Shown here: positions 25,949 to 35,416 of the stretch, in pieces
Layout: every line of letters starts with the position of its first letter
Numbering within the stretch: position 1 is the stretch's first letter
Assembly (NCBI RefSeq): GCF_018476525.1
Contig: NZ_JAHCST010000028.1
Location: forward strand, 36,330 to 100,329
From: Acrocarpospora catenulata
Lineage (GTDB): Bacteria; Actinomycetota; Actinomycetes; Streptosporangiales; Streptosporangiaceae
Direction: 5' to 3'
Length of the DNA stretch: 64,000 bases
Translations under genes and position numbers: made by a program
Notes under the pieces: generated by a model
Databases searched by the model: none
The model's input: the letters and a program-made list of their open reading frames with translations, nothing else
What the model was told of the DNA's origin: nothing

Positions 25949-25962
25949 GGCAAGCGCTTTCC
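25949..25962. promoter_or_regulatory. LacI-type operator, second copy
   Basis: GGCAAGCGCTTTCC matches the neighbouring perfect palindrome except at one base. The two centres are 44 bp apart, about four helical turns, so cooperative binding or looping over the divergent promoters is plausible. Confidence 0.75.
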
Positions 25963-26013
25963 GAGCAGGTTGGCTGATTAACTTGGCGAAGTACGTACGA
26001 ACAGGGAGAACCC

Positions 26014-27570
26014 GTGACCCAATGGTGGCGTGACGCCGTCGTCTACCAGATCTACCCCCGTAGCTTCGCCGACGGCAACGGCGACGGCACGGGCGACTTC
26101 GCCGGCGCGCTGGCCCGGCTGCCGTACCTCGCCGAACTCGGCGTGGACGCGGTCTGGTTCTCGCCCTTCTACCCGTCCCCGCTCGCCGACGGCGGCTACG
26201 ACGTGGCCGACTACTGCGACGTGGACCCCAGGTTCGGTACCCTGGCCGACTTCGACGCCTTCGTCGCGGCGGCGGCCGAGCTGGGCATCCGGGTGATCGT
26301 CGACATCGTGCCCAACCACTGCTCCAGCGCCCACCCGGCCTTCCAGGCCGCGCTGGCCGCCGGGCCCGGCAGTCCCGAGCGCGACCTGTTCATCTTCCGG
26401 GACGCCCCCAACAACTGGCAGTCCGTCTTCGGCGGCCCCGCCTGGACGCAGACCCCGGACGGCCAGTGGTACCTGCACCTGTTCGACTCCTCCCAGCCCG
26501 ACTGGAACTGGTCCAACCCGGCGGTGCCCGCCCTGTTCGAGAAGGTGCTCCGGTTCTGGCTGGACCGGGGCGTGGCCGGACTCCGGGTGGACGTCGCGCA
26601 CGGCCTGTTCAAGGACCCGGACCTGCCCGACGTGCCCGACCCGTCCCCCTCCGACCGGCCCTCACCCTGGTTCCACCGGCCCGAGCTGATCGAGCACTAC
26701 GCCGGCTGGCGGGCCATCCTGGACTCCTACCCGGAGGACGTGTTCCCCGGCAGGCGTACCGCGGTGGGGGAGTTCTGGGGTGACGAGATCACCCACCTGG
26801 AGCCGTACTTCATCCCCGGCGGCATGCCGCAGGCGTTCAACTTCTTCCTCTTCCGCACCGCCTGGAACGCCCCCGCCCTGCACCACACCATCACCGCCTC
26901 CATCGCACTGGCCGACGGCTCCGACGTGGTCGCCCCCTGGGTGATCAGCAACCACGACGTGATGCGCCCGGTCAGCCGGTACGGCGGCTCCCCCGAGGCC
27001 CGCTCCGACGCCGAGGTGGACCTGGCCCTCGGCACCCGCCGCGCCCGCGCCGCCGCCCTGCTGCTGCTCGCGCTGCCCGGCTCCGCCTACGTCTACCAGG
27101 GCGAGGAGCTCGCCCTGCCGGAGTACCTGGACATCCAGGACGCCGACCGCGACGACCCGGTCTTCCGCCGCACCGGCGGCGCCCGCCTCGGCCGCGACGG
27201 CTGCCGTGTCCCGATGCCCTGGTCCGGCACGCGGGCCCCGTACGGCTTCGGCGACAACCCCGACACCTGGCTGCCCCAGCCCCCCAACTGGGCCCCGCTC
27301 ACGGTGGAGGCCCAGCTGGACGACCCGGACTCCACGCTCTCCCTCTACCGGAAGGCGATCGCCCACCGGCCCAAGGGCGAGTTCCACTGGCTGGAGCCCG
27401 AGCCCACCGCCCTGGCCTTCACCCGGGGCGCCGGCTTCGCCTGCGTGGTCAACTTCGGCGGCGACCCGGTCGCCCTCCCCGACCACGAGGAGATCATCCT
27501 GGCCAGCGGCCCGGTCACCGGCGGCACCCTGCCGCAGGACACCGCCGTCTGGCTGCGACTCAACCCGTGA
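26014..27570 (+). CDS. GH13 alpha-glucosidase
   Basis: A 518-residue cytoplasmic glycoside hydrolase of family 13, oligo-1,6/alpha-glucosidase type. The conserved regions are present: region I DIVPNH, region II GLRVDVAHG with the nucleophile aspartate, region III GEFWGDE with the acid/base glutamate, and region IV SNHDVMR with the transition-state aspartate; QIYPRSFADGNGDGTGD is the usual N-terminus. It should hydrolyse alpha-glucosidic bonds in short oligosaccharides to glucose. No signal peptide. GTG start. It is divergent from the sugar operon, with LacI-type operators between them. Confidence 0.92.
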   Translation: MTQWWRDAVVYQIYPRSFADGNGDGTGDFAGALARLPYLAELGVDAVWFSPFYPSPLADGGYDVADYCDVDPRFGTLADFDAFVAAAAELGIRVIVDIVPNHCSSAHPAFQAALAAGPGSPERDLFIFRDAPNNWQSVFGGPAWTQTPDGQWYLHLFDSSQPDWNWSNPAVPALFEKVLRFWLDRGVAGLRVDVAHGLFKDPDLPDVPDPSPSDRPSPWFHRPELIEHYAGWRAILDSYPEDVFPGRRTAVGEFWGDEITHLEPYFIPGGMPQAFNFFLFRTAWNAPALHHTITASIALADGSDVVAPWVISNHDVMRPVSRYGGSPEARSDAEVDLALGTRRARAAALLLLALPGSAYVYQGEELALPEYLDIQDADRDDPVFRRTGGARLGRDGCRVPMPWSGTRAPYGFGDNPDTWLPQPPNWAPLTVEAQLDDPDSTLSLYRKAIAHRPKGEFHWLEPEPTALAFTRGAGFACVVNFGGDPVALPDHEEIILASGPVTGGTLPQDTAVWLRLNP

Positions 27571-27573
27571 GCC

Positions 27574-28800
27574 TCACAGCTCGCCCTTGAGCTCCAGCCG
27601 TTGCAGCGCCTTGGCGAGTGGCAGCGCGGTCAGCCCGACCTGCCACTCCCTGGCCCCCAGCTCGCGCAGCCGCGCCGCGATGACGGCGTCGTCCAGCGGT
27701 GCGGGCGGCTCCCAGGTCAACCGGCGCACCGCGTCCGGCTGGAGCAGGTTCTCCGTCGGCATGCGGTGCTCGTCGGCCAGCGCGGCCACCACCGTACGGG
27801 CGGCGTGCAGGCGTTTGGCGGCGACGGGATCCCGGTCGGCCCACCGGTTGGCCGGGGGCGGCCCGTCGCCGGGGCCCATCGGCTGGGGCAGCTGGGCGTC
27901 CGGCATGGTCCGGGCCCGGGTGACGGCGGCCAGCCACTCGCGCAGGTGCCGCCGCGCGCTGCGCCCGGTGAACTGGGGGATCTCGGTGAGCGCCTTGGTG
28001 GTGCGCGGCAGGTCCAGCGCGGCCTGCACGATCGCCAGGTCCGGCAGCACCCGCCCCGGCGCCAGGTCGGCCTCCCTGGCGATCTCGTCGCGCAGCGTCC
28101 AGAGCTCGCGGACCACGGCCAGGCCGCGGAGCGTGCGCACCTTGTGGATGCCGCTGGTCCGCCGCCACGGGTCGCTGCGCAGCGGCGCGGCGGGCGCGGC
28201 CAGGATGGCGGCGAACTCCTCCATCGCCCAGTCCAGCTTGCCCTGGGCGACCAGCTCGGCGTGGAGCACGTCGCGCAGCTCGATCAGCACCTCCACGTCG
28301 AGCACCGCGTAGCGCAGCCAGTCCTCGGGGAGCGGACGGGTCGACCAGTCCGCCGCCGAGTGGCCCTTCACCAGGCCGAGCCCGAGCACTACCTCAACCA
28401 TGGTGCCGAGTCCCACCCGCTCGTAGCCGAGCAGCCGACCGGCCAGCTCGGTGTCGAACAGCAACTGCGGCCGGAACCCCAGCTCGGCCAGGCAGGGCAG
28501 GTCCTGGGTGGCCGCGTGCAGCACCACCTCGGCCCCCTCAAGCGCGGCGTCCAGGCCGCTCAGGTCGGGGCACTGGATCGGATCGACGAGCGCGCTGCCG
28601 GCTCCCGCCCGGCGCAGCTGCACCAGGTAGGCGCGGCCGCTGTACCGGTAACCCGAGGCGCGCTCGGCGTCCACCGCGACGGGGCCGGAGCCTGCCGCGA
28701 ACGCCTCGACGACGGCGGTCAGCGCCGCCGCGTCCTCCACTACCGCCGGAATGCCCTCACGCGGTTCCAGCAGCGGCTGGATGTCTTTCTCATCGGTCAC
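27574..28800 (-). CDS. rnd: Ribonuclease D
   Basis: The 408-residue protein has a DEDDy 3'-5' exonuclease domain: D44 and E46 in VAVDAERASG, D100 in HAATQDL, and Y164 with D168 in YAVLDVEVL, followed by an HRDC domain (about 205-290) and a further helical C-terminal domain. RNase D trims tRNA and other stable RNA 3' ends. GTG start at the conserved N-terminus. It ends 3 bp from the convergent alpha-glucosidase gene. Rnd and the DUF3000 gene run in the same direction, a common actinobacterial order. Confidence 0.93.
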   Translation of the reverse strand: MTDEKDIQPLLEPREGIPAVVEDAAALTAVVEAFAAGSGPVAVDAERASGYRYSGRAYLVQLRRAGAGSALVDPIQCPDLSGLDAALEGAEVVLHAATQDLPCLAELGFRPQLLFDTELAGRLLGYERVGLGTMVEVVLGLGLVKGHSAADWSTRPLPEDWLRYAVLDVEVLIELRDVLHAELVAQGKLDWAMEEFAAILAAPAAPLRSDPWRRTSGIHKVRTLRGLAVVRELWTLRDEIAREADLAPGRVLPDLAIVQAALDLPRTTKALTEIPQFTGRSARRHLREWLAAVTRARTMPDAQLPQPMGPGDGPPPANRWADRDPVAAKRLHAARTVVAALADEHRMPTENLLQPDAVRRLTWEPPAPLDDAVIAARLRELGAREWQVGLTALPLAKALQRLELKGEL

Positions 28801-28919
28801 TGAGCATCCACGTGGGCGTCGCGAAGGTCAGTCAGATTGGTCAGGTCTATCAGGTCTCTCCGTGATGGGAGTTTGGAACGGTCCGGCACGGTGTGCTCCG
28901 GGTTGGTCGTTGTCTCACG

Positions 28920-29564
28920 CTATGTCATGCCGCGACCGCGTGGGGGTTTGAGCGCCGCGACATCGGGCGGCAGCGGAGGGATCCCCGCCGCCAGGCACAT
29001 CAGATCGCACCACGCGGCCACGTGGGCGGACAGATCTTCGTCCAGTGGCGACCAGGACGCACGCAGTTCCAGCTCGGTCGTGACGGGATCGTTGTCCTTG
29101 TTGCCGAAACCCTCCGAAACCGCCCGGGTCACCGTGCCGCCCGCGGCGGCGAACGCGGCCCCGTGCGCCTCCAGCGCCTCGGTGAGCCAGCTCCAGGCCA
29201 CCGGGCCGAGCAGCGGGTCGGAGGTGATCTCCGGCTCCATGTCGGCCCGTACGTAGGCCACCAGCCGGAACTGGCCCTCCCAGCCGCGCTGGCCGTTCGG
29301 GTCGAAGAGCATGATCAGGCGGCCGACGGCCAGCTCGTCGTCGTCCCGGTAGACGGAGGCGCCGACCGCGCCGGAGTAGGGCGCCAGGCGCTGCGGGGCC
29401 GGGATGTCCTCCAGCTCGATCTCGGGGCGGACCTCGGCCGGGCGCAGCGTCGCCAGCGCACGCCGGAAGGCGGCCGGCGGGGCCGGCGGGTCACCGAGGG
29501 TCATGACCGAAGCGTAGGCCGGATGAGGAAGTGCGCGCAGCAGGGGGGTGGTCGTGGTGGTCAT
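28920..29564 (-). CDS. DUF3000-family protein
   Basis: A soluble protein of 214 residues at most, restricted to actinobacteria. The core includes RPEIELEDIPAPQRLAPYSG, GRLIMLFDPNGQRGWEGQFR, DPLLGPVAWSWLTEAL and AHVAAWCDLMCLAAGIPPLP, matching DUF3000. The function is unknown; its place between rnd and hemE is widely conserved in the phylum. An ATG 20 codons further in (VMTLGDPP) is an equally possible start because neither has a good ribosome site. Confidence 0.85.
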   Translation of the reverse strand: MTTTTTPLLRALPHPAYASVMTLGDPPAPPAAFRRALATLRPAEVRPEIELEDIPAPQRLAPYSGAVGASVYRDDDELAVGRLIMLFDPNGQRGWEGQFRLVAYVRADMEPEITSDPLLGPVAWSWLTEALEAHGAAFAAAGGTVTRAVSEGFGNKDNDPVTTELELRASWSPLDEDLSAHVAAWCDLMCLAAGIPPLPPDVAALKPPRGRGMT

Positions 29565-29879
29565 GGTTGGTGATCAAGCCGCCGCCATGGCCAGGAACCG
29601 CTCGGCGCCGCGCTTAGCGCGGTTTTCGGGGGAACTCCACATCGAAGTCAACGCCCTTTCGTCGGCAGCCGGGACTGGTCCGACGTTGGCATGTCTCGCC
29701 GACATTTCCCCGCATCGCGCTCGGCGTGTCTCGAAAGTGGTAATGGAATCGATGCCTGAGCACCGATTGACGACCATTTTTGCCATCCATGACCGAATGA
29801 GGGGCGTGGCGGGACCTTCCGGATTGCTCAATACCGGGTTGCCGCGCCGACCGGCCGCCCGGCATGGCACGCTTGACAG
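29565..29879. other. Divergent promoter region of DUF3000 and hemE genes
   Basis: About 315 bp without a credible gene, lower in GC than its flanks, containing AT-richer stretches that may hold promoters for both directions. hemE starts with GTG immediately after TTGACAG, with no Shine-Dalgarno sequence, so its mRNA may be leaderless. Confidence 0.4.
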
Positions 29880-30908
29880 GTGAATTCCCAGCTTGCCGAC
29901 TCCCCGTTCCTGCTCGCGTGCCGCCGCAGGCCCGTCCCGCGTACGCCGGTCTGGTACATGCGTCAGGCGGGCCGGTCGCTGCCCGAGTACCGCAAGGTGC
30001 GCGCGGGCACCGCGATGCTGGACGCGTGCGCCACCCCCGACCTGGTGGTCGAGATCACCATGCAGCCGGTCCTGCGGTATGGGGTGGACGCCGCCATCTT
30101 CTTCAGCGACATCGTGGTCCCGCTCCGGGCCATCGGCGTCGACCTCGACATCAAGCCCGGCGTCGGCCCCGTGGTGGCCGACCCGATCAGGGACGCCGCC
30201 GGGGTCGCCACGCTCCGCCCGCTGGAGCCCGACGACGTGCCGTACGTGTCGGAGGCGGTCGCCTCGCTGGTCAAGGAGCTGGACCGGGTGCCGCTGATCG
30301 GCTTCGCCGGGGCGCCCTTCACGCTCGCCTCGTACCTGATCGAGGGCGGTCCCTCCAAGAACCACGATCACACCAAGGCCATGATGTACGGCGCGCCGGA
30401 GCTCTGGCACGCGCTGATGGACCGGCTGACCACCATCACCCTGGGCTTCCTGCGGATCCAGGCGGAGGCCGGCGCCGCCGCGCTCCAGTTGTTCGACTCC
30501 TGGGTGGGCGCGGTGGAGCCGGACGACTACCGGACCTTCGTGCTGCCGTACACGAGCCGGATCTTCGCCGGTCTGGCCGACCTGGACGTGCCCCGGATCC
30601 ACTTCGGGGTGGGCACCGGGGAACTGCTCGGCCTGCTGGGCGAGGCCGGGGCCGACGTGGTCGGGGTGGACTGGCGGGTGCCGCTGGACGAGGCCGCCCT
30701 GCGGGTGGGCGCCGGGAAGGCGTTGCAGGGCAACCTCGATCCCGCCGTACTGCTGGCGCCCTGGGAGGTCGTCCAGGAGCGGGCCGCCAAGGTGCTGGAG
30801 CGGGGCCGGGTGGCCGAGGGCCACGTGTTCAACCTCGGCCACGGCGTCCTCCCCGGCACCGACCCCGACCAGCTGGCCCGGCTCACCGAGTTCGTACAGT
30901 CCTACTGA
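29880..30908 (+). CDS. hemE: Uroporphyrinogen decarboxylase
   Basis: HemE removes the four acetate carboxyls of uroporphyrinogen III to give coproporphyrinogen III, the shared precursor for heme. The 342-residue protein shows the signature [15 protein letters not shown] with R28 and R32 for binding substrate carboxylates, and D77 in IFFSDIVVP, the catalytic aspartate; [17 protein letters not shown] and NLGHGVLP are also diagnostic. The last codons overlap the convergent DUF4349 gene by 7 bp. The heme oxidase and ChdC genes follow downstream on the same strand. Confidence 0.96.
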   Translation: MNSQLADSPFLLACRRRPVPRTPVWYMRQAGRSLPEYRKVRAGTAMLDACATPDLVVEITMQPVLRYGVDAAIFFSDIVVPLRAIGVDLDIKPGVGPVVADPIRDAAGVATLRPLEPDDVPYVSEAVASLVKELDRVPLIGFAGAPFTLASYLIEGGPSKNHDHTKAMMYGAPELWHALMDRLTTITLGFLRIQAEAGAAALQLFDSWVGAVEPDDYRTFVLPYTSRIFAGLADLDVPRIHFGVGTGELLGLLGEAGADVVGVDWRVPLDEAALRVGAGKALQGNLDPAVLLAPWEVVQERAAKVLERGRVAEGHVFNLGHGVLPGTDPDQLARLTEFVQSY

Positions 30909-31909
30909 GTGCTGTCGGTCTTCACCGGGTCCTTGGGCGGCACCGGGTCCCTGGGCGGCGTCACGGCGATCGGCTGCGGGGTGGGCCTGTTGCGGCGGGA
31001 CTGGCGGATCAGCCAGCGGATGGCGAACCAGAGCACCGCCCCAGGGATCAGCCACGGTAGTAGCACGCCCAGCGCGGTCAGGCCGACCTTGACCGTGTCC
31101 ACCAGCGCCTTCCAGCCGGTGGACAGGCCCTTCAGGAAGCCGCCGGGCTCGTTCTCCGGCTCCGGCAGGACCACGTCGGGGGCGACCAGACTGAGGGTGA
31201 CGGTGGCCATGCCGGTCTGCTCGGTGAGCGCCTTCTGCCGGGCCTGGAGCGACTCCAGCTCGGCGGTCCTGTTCTGGATCTCGCGCTCGATCTCCAGGAT
31301 CTCACCGATCTTCTCGGCCTTGCTGAGCAGCAGCCGGAACTGGTCCAGCGCCGACTCGGCCGACTTGACCCGGGCGGCCACGTCGGCCACCTCGCCGGTC
31401 ACGTCCTGGGCGCCCTGGTGGAGGTTCTCCCGCTTGCCCAGTTCGGTCCCGAACTGGTTGATCACGTCCGGATAGCGGGCCGGGGGCACCTTGAAGGTGA
31501 TCACGGCGTTGTTCTCGCCGGAGAAGGCGGTGCTCTTCTCCTCGGCCACGTAGCCGCCGGCGCCGAGCACGATGCGTTTGGCGGAGTCGGCGGCCTTGGT
31601 CACGTCGGTGGCGCGGACCGTCATCTCCGCGGTGTAGATGATGGCGCGCTCGGTGGTCTCGATCTGCAGCGGCTTGGGGTTCACGGAGTCCTGGCCGGCG
31701 GTGTTCCCGGACTCGCCCTCCGCCTGCATGGTGGGGGCCGCGGCGGGCATGGCGGCTCGTTCGGCGGCGCCGCCGCCTGACATGTCGGCGGCGGGTGCGG
31801 AGCTGGTGCTCCCGGTGTCCATGGCGGCGCCGCAACCGGCCACCAGGAACGCGACGACGGCAAGCGGGACAAGCAGGCGTCGGGCCTGAATACGGCGGTT
31901 TGTCATCAT
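30902..31909 (-). CDS. DUF4349-family lipoprotein
   Basis: A 335-residue membrane-attached protein. It has a lipoprotein signal with lipobox LVAGC (Cys 26), a low-complexity Ser/Ala/Gly linker, a DUF4349 domain starting near [17 protein letters not shown] and including [15 protein letters not shown], a coiled coil (about 190-240: [28 protein letters not shown]), and one C-terminal transmembrane helix before a basic Pro-rich tail. The function is unknown; it is anchored both by lipid and by helix. It is inserted on the opposite strand between hemE and the heme oxidase gene. Confidence 0.88.
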   Translation of the reverse strand: MMTNRRIQARRLLVPLAVVAFLVAGCGAAMDTGSTSSAPAADMSGGGAAERAAMPAAAPTMQAEGESGNTAGQDSVNPKPLQIETTERAIIYTAEMTVRATDVTKAADSAKRIVLGAGGYVAEEKSTAFSGENNAVITFKVPPARYPDVINQFGTELGKRENLHQGAQDVTGEVADVAARVKSAESALDQFRLLLSKAEKIGEILEIEREIQNRTAELESLQARQKALTEQTGMATVTLSLVAPDVVLPEPENEPGGFLKGLSTGWKALVDTVKVGLTALGVLLPWLIPGAVLWFAIRWLIRQSRRNRPTPQPIAVTPPRDPVPPKDPVKTDSTQ

Positions 31910-31996
31910 GTCCTTGAAGACGGTCTCCCGACCCCGCTGGTTTTACGCACGCCGTCACGATGCTGTTACGGCCCGGCGGGGGTACGGTTATGCCGC

Positions 31997-33436
31997 ATGG
32001 AGAAGGACCGGCACGTCGTTGTGGTGGGGGCAGGAGTCGCGGGGCTGGCCGCCGCCTGGTTCCTGCGTCAGGCAGGGGGAGACCGGCTCCGGATCACCGT
32101 GCTGGACGGCGCGTCCCGGATCGGCGGCAAGCTGCACGCCTCGGAGGTGGCCGGGGTCCGCATCGACGCGGGCGCGGAGAGCATGCTGGCCCGCCGCCCC
32201 GAGGGCCTGGAACTGGTGCGCGGGCTCGGTCTCGACGAGGAACTGGCGGACCCCGCCACCACCCGGGCCGCCGTGCTGTCCCGTGGCGCGCTGCGGCCGA
32301 TGCCGGGCGGCCAGGTGCTGGGCATCCCGGGCGACCTCACCGCGCTGGCCAAGTCCGGCGTGCTCTCACCCGGAGGGCTGGCCCGGGTGCCGATGGACCA
32401 GGTGCTCCCGCCCACCCTCGTGCACGAGGACGTCTCCGTCGCCGCGTACGTGCGGGCCAGGATGGGCGAGGAGGTGGTGGACCGCCTGGTCGAGCCGCTG
32501 CTCGGTGGTGTGTACGCGGGGCGGGCCGACCGGCTCTCGCTGACCGCCACCATGCCGGCCGTCGCCGCCGCCGCCCGGACCGAGGGCAGCCTGCTCAAGG
32601 TGGCCAGGGATCTGGTCGCCGCCACGCCGAAGAACGCGGGACCGGTCTTCACCACGCTCAGGGACGGCATGGGCAGCCTCCCCGCCGCGATCGCGGAAGC
32701 CTCCGGGGCGCGGGTGCGCACCGGCGTGATGGTCCGCGAGCTGAGCCGTACCGCCACGGGCTGGCGGCTGGTCACCGGCCCTACCAGGGACGCGGCCGTG
32801 GTGCAGGCGGACGCGGTGGTGCTGGCGGTGCCGGGGCCCGCCGCGGCCAAGCTGCTCGGCAAGGAGGTCCCGGCCGCCGCACGCGAACTGGCCGCCGTCG
32901 AGTACGCCAGCATGGCCATCGTCACCCTGGCCTACCCCCGCGAGGCCGTCCCCGGCCTGCCCGAGGGCAGCGGCTACCTGGTGCCCCCGGTCGAGGGCCG
33001 TCCGGTCAAGGCCGTCACCTTCAGCTCCAGCAAGTGGCCCCACCTGGCCGAACACGGCCTGCTGCTGGCCCGCTGCTCGCTCGGGCGGATCGGCGAGGAG
33101 TACGTGCTCCAGCGCGAGGACGCCGACCTGGTCGAGCTCGGGGTGGCCGAGCTGGCCGAGGTCGCGGGCGTCCGGGGGCGGCCGATCGACACCCGGGTCA
33201 CCCGCTGGGGCGGCGGGCTGCCGCAGTACAACGTCGGGCACACCGAGCGGGTGGCCCGGATCAGGGCGGCGGTGGCCGGGCAGCCCGGCCTGGCGGTCTG
33301 CGGGGCGGCCTACGACGGCCTGGGCATCCCCGCCTGCGTCGGCAGCGCGAAGTCAGCAGCATCCCGGATTCTGGACCACCTGGACCCGGAGCGAAAATGG
33401 AGTCATGACGACCAGCCCGCGACCCAAGGCGCGTGA
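31997..33436 (+). CDS. cgoX: Coproporphyrinogen III oxidase (HemG/HemY type)
   Basis: The 479-residue FAD protein starts [15 protein letters not shown] (Rossmann GxGxxG), then RIGGKLHA, and ends [22 protein letters not shown], the FAD-binding C-terminal motif of the oxygen-dependent protoporphyrinogen oxidase family. In actinobacteria this enzyme acts on coproporphyrinogen III to give coproporphyrin III, because the pathway runs through ChdC, encoded next door. ATG start. The 3' end overlaps chdC by 32 bp, so the two are coupled. The product is probably soluble or membrane-associated; no transmembrane helix is seen. Confidence 0.93.
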   Translation: MEKDRHVVVVGAGVAGLAAAWFLRQAGGDRLRITVLDGASRIGGKLHASEVAGVRIDAGAESMLARRPEGLELVRGLGLDEELADPATTRAAVLSRGALRPMPGGQVLGIPGDLTALAKSGVLSPGGLARVPMDQVLPPTLVHEDVSVAAYVRARMGEEVVDRLVEPLLGGVYAGRADRLSLTATMPAVAAAARTEGSLLKVARDLVAATPKNAGPVFTTLRDGMGSLPAAIAEASGARVRTGVMVRELSRTATGWRLVTGPTRDAAVVQADAVVLAVPGPAAAKLLGKEVPAAARELAAVEYASMAIVTLAYPREAVPGLPEGSGYLVPPVEGRPVKAVTFSSSKWPHLAEHGLLLARCSLGRIGEEYVLQREDADLVELGVAELAEVAGVRGRPIDTRVTRWGGGLPQYNVGHTERVARIRAAVAGQPGLAVCGAAYDGLGIPACVGSAKSAASRILDHLDPERKWSHDDQPATQGA

Positions 33437-34103
33437 CCTCAACAACGTGATCCGCTACACCATGTGGTCGGTCTTCCGGCTGCGCGAGCCCCTGCCGGGC
33501 AACCGCGACGGAGTGGCCGCCGAGGTGGGCGACCTACTGGCCCAGGCGGCGGAGAAGGACGTGGTCACCCGGGGGGCCTACGACGTGGCCGGGTTCCGGG
33601 CCGACGCCGACTACATGTTCTGGTGGCACGCCCCCTCGGCCGAGGACCTCCAGGAGGTGTACGGACGGTTCCGCCGCACCGGCCTGGGCCGCCTCAGCGA
33701 GCCGGTCTGGTCGGCGATGGCCCTGCACCGGCCGGCCGAGTTCAACAAGTCGCACGTCCCGGCCTTCCTCGCCGAGGAGGAGCCGAAGGGCTTCGTCTGC
33801 GTCTACCCGTTCGTGCGCTCGCTCGACTGGTACCTGCTGCCCGAGGCCGAGCGCCGCGCCATGCTGGCCGAGCACGGCAAGATGGCCCGCGACTACCCCG
33901 ACGTGCGCTCCAACACCGTGGCCTGCTTCGCGCTCAACGACTTCGAGTGGATGCTCGCCTTCGAGGCCGACGAGCTCCACCGCATCGTCGACCTGATGCG
34001 CCATCTGCGCGGCGCCGAGGCCCGGCGGCACACCCGCATCGAGATCCCGTTCTACACCGGCACCCGCAAGCCGGTCACCGAACTGGTCGCCGCCCTGCCG
34101 TAA
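33405..34103 (+). CDS. chdC: Coproheme decarboxylase (HemQ)
   Basis: ChdC decarboxylates two propionates of coproheme with peroxide to make protoheme, the last step of the coproporphyrin-dependent route. The 232-residue protein has the chlorite-dismutase-like fold signatures [37 protein letters not shown] (containing the catalytic Tyr) and [12 protein letters not shown] (with the proximal heme His). It overlaps the oxidase gene by 32 bp. A hairpin terminator follows 18 bp after its stop. Confidence 0.95.
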   Translation: MTTSPRPKARDLNNVIRYTMWSVFRLREPLPGNRDGVAAEVGDLLAQAAEKDVVTRGAYDVAGFRADADYMFWWHAPSAEDLQEVYGRFRRTGLGRLSEPVWSAMALHRPAEFNKSHVPAFLAEEEPKGFVCVYPFVRSLDWYLLPEAERRAMLAEHGKMARDYPDVRSNTVACFALNDFEWMLAFEADELHRIVDLMRHLRGAEARRHTRIEIPFYTGTRKPVTELVAALP

Positions 34104-34121
34104 CGGCCCCCCGGTCCAGAA

Positions 34122-34142
34122 CCCCCCTCGGTCCGAGGGGGG
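34122..34142 (+). terminator. Terminator of the heme operon
   Basis: CCCCCCTCG and CGAGGGGGG form a perfect 9-bp stem with loop GTC, 18 bp after the chdC stop. No T-run. Confidence 0.75.
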
Positions 34143-34249
34143 CGTTCCGGGCATCGATACCCGTTCCGCATGAATGGCCGTGATGATCGGGCGTGACTTG
34201 TCATACTCGGGCGAAATCCCAGGTCTTGACGAGGCTGGATGGCGGCGGG

Positions 34250-34819
34250 ATGGCACGTTCCAGAGGGCGGCGGCGGCGCCCGCGCTCGCGGGTGGCGGGG
34301 ATCGGCGTGGGGCTGGCCTGCCTGGTGGCGGGCGCGGCCGTGGTCGTGGTTCCCCTGCTCCGGCCGGATCCCGTGCCGTCCGGTACGGTCCCCGCCCCGA
34401 TCTCGGGTAGCCCGGCACCGGACGGGGAACTCCAGATCGCCAGCGCCGGTGAAAAGCCCGAGACGAGCGACGACGGCGATGTGACGGCGGAAGGCCCTTC
34501 GAAGTACACCGACGAGGTCGCGGTCGCCTACTTCAACCGCCGGTGGCCCGACAAGACGAACGGCCGGGTGACCGACATCCGGACCACCGGCCGCTATTTG
34601 CGGATTTATACAGATCTGCCGGAGAGCGCGGCGAACTCCCGCACCGCGCTCCGGCTCTGCGAGCGGGGCCTGCTCTACCTGGACGCCATCGGCGAAGCCA
34701 ACCCCGTGGTGTTCGTCCAGGCCGAGTTCGGCGAGAACGGGAACCCCGTGCTCGCCAACATCCTCGGCCCGGACGATCGCGACTGCCGAGTCACCCACCC
34801 CAGGCCCGGAACGACGTAG
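34250..34819 (+). CDS. Membrane-anchored protein of unknown function
   Basis: The 189-residue product begins with a very basic stretch (ARSRGRRRRPRSR), then one hydrophobic helix (GIGVGLACLVAGAAVVVVPLL), a Pro/Ser-rich linker and an extracytoplasmic domain with ALRLCERGLLYLDAIGEAN. Topology should be N-in, C-out. No family is recognised. The internal ATG is preferred because the positive charges then flank the membrane helix directly; the frame is open 19 codons further upstream. It lies between chdC and the convergent msrB. Confidence 0.65.
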   Translation: MARSRGRRRRPRSRVAGIGVGLACLVAGAAVVVVPLLRPDPVPSGTVPAPISGSPAPDGELQIASAGEKPETSDDGDVTAEGPSKYTDEVAVAYFNRRWPDKTNGRVTDIRTTGRYLRIYTDLPESAANSRTALRLCERGLLYLDAIGEANPVVFVQAEFGENGNPVLANILGPDDRDCRVTHPRPGTT

Positions 34820-34822
34820 CGT

Positions 34823-34917
34823 TACTAACGAGAAACCCGTCCCATAGCCAGCCGCATGGCCTCCGACCAGGGAACTCGCCCGCTGCGGCCGTCCAGATCA
34901 CGACTTTCTCATTAGTA
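34823..34917. repeat. Long-range inverted repeat between convergent genes
   Basis: TACTAACGAGAAA and TTTCTCATTAGTA are complementary over 13 bases with one G-T position, separated by 69 bp, and lie between the ends of the membrane-protein gene and msrB, reaching into the msrB stop. It may fold as a terminator for either mRNA, or mark a small element. Confidence 0.4.
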
Positions 34918-35313
34918 TGCGGGCTTGAGGCTGAGGCTCACCGAGTTGATGCAGTACCGGTCATCGGTCGGCGTCGGGTAGCCCTCGCCGTGGAAGACGT
35001 GTCCCAGGTGGGAGTCGCAGGTCGCGCAGCGCACCTCCACCCGGACCATGCCCAGGCTCCGGTCCTCGATCAGGGTGACCGCGTCGGAGTCCGATGGCGC
35101 GTAGAAGGACGGCCAGCCGCAGTGCGACTCGAACTTGGTCTCCGACCGGAAGAGTTCGGCGCCGCAGGCCCGGCAGGAGTACACGCCGACCGTCTTGGTG
35201 TCGACGTACTCCCCGGTGAACGGCCGTTCGGTGCCGGCCTGCCTGAGCACCCGGAACTCCTCCGGATTCAGCTGCACCCGCCACTCGGCCTCGGTCTTGA
35301 CCACCTTGCCCAT
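34912..35313 (-). CDS. msrB: Peptide-methionine (R)-S-oxide reductase
   Basis: MsrB reduces methionine-R-sulfoxide in proteins using thioredoxin. From the chosen ATG the protein has 133 residues: zinc ligands C47/C50 (CRAC) and C96/C99 (CATC), catalytic C121 in DRYCINSVSL, and C65 in SHCGWPSF, the usual resolving position. The start gives the normal family N-terminus (MGKVVKTEAEWR). It lies divergently from the LigD-polymerase gene. Confidence 0.95.
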   Translation of the reverse strand: MGKVVKTEAEWRVQLNPEEFRVLRQAGTERPFTGEYVDTKTVGVYSCRACGAELFRSETKFESHCGWPSFYAPSDSDAVTLIEDRSLGMVRVEVRCATCDSHLGHVFHGEGYPTPTDDRYCINSVSLSLKPAY

Positions 35314-35416
35314 GCTCACCAGCCTTCGCGTCGGTTGGTTTCTCTCCAAGGTCAACCCGATCGGGGCGCGGAAACTTCCGGCCAGAATGTCACCGGGCAT
35401 GGGTAGGGTCCGAGCT

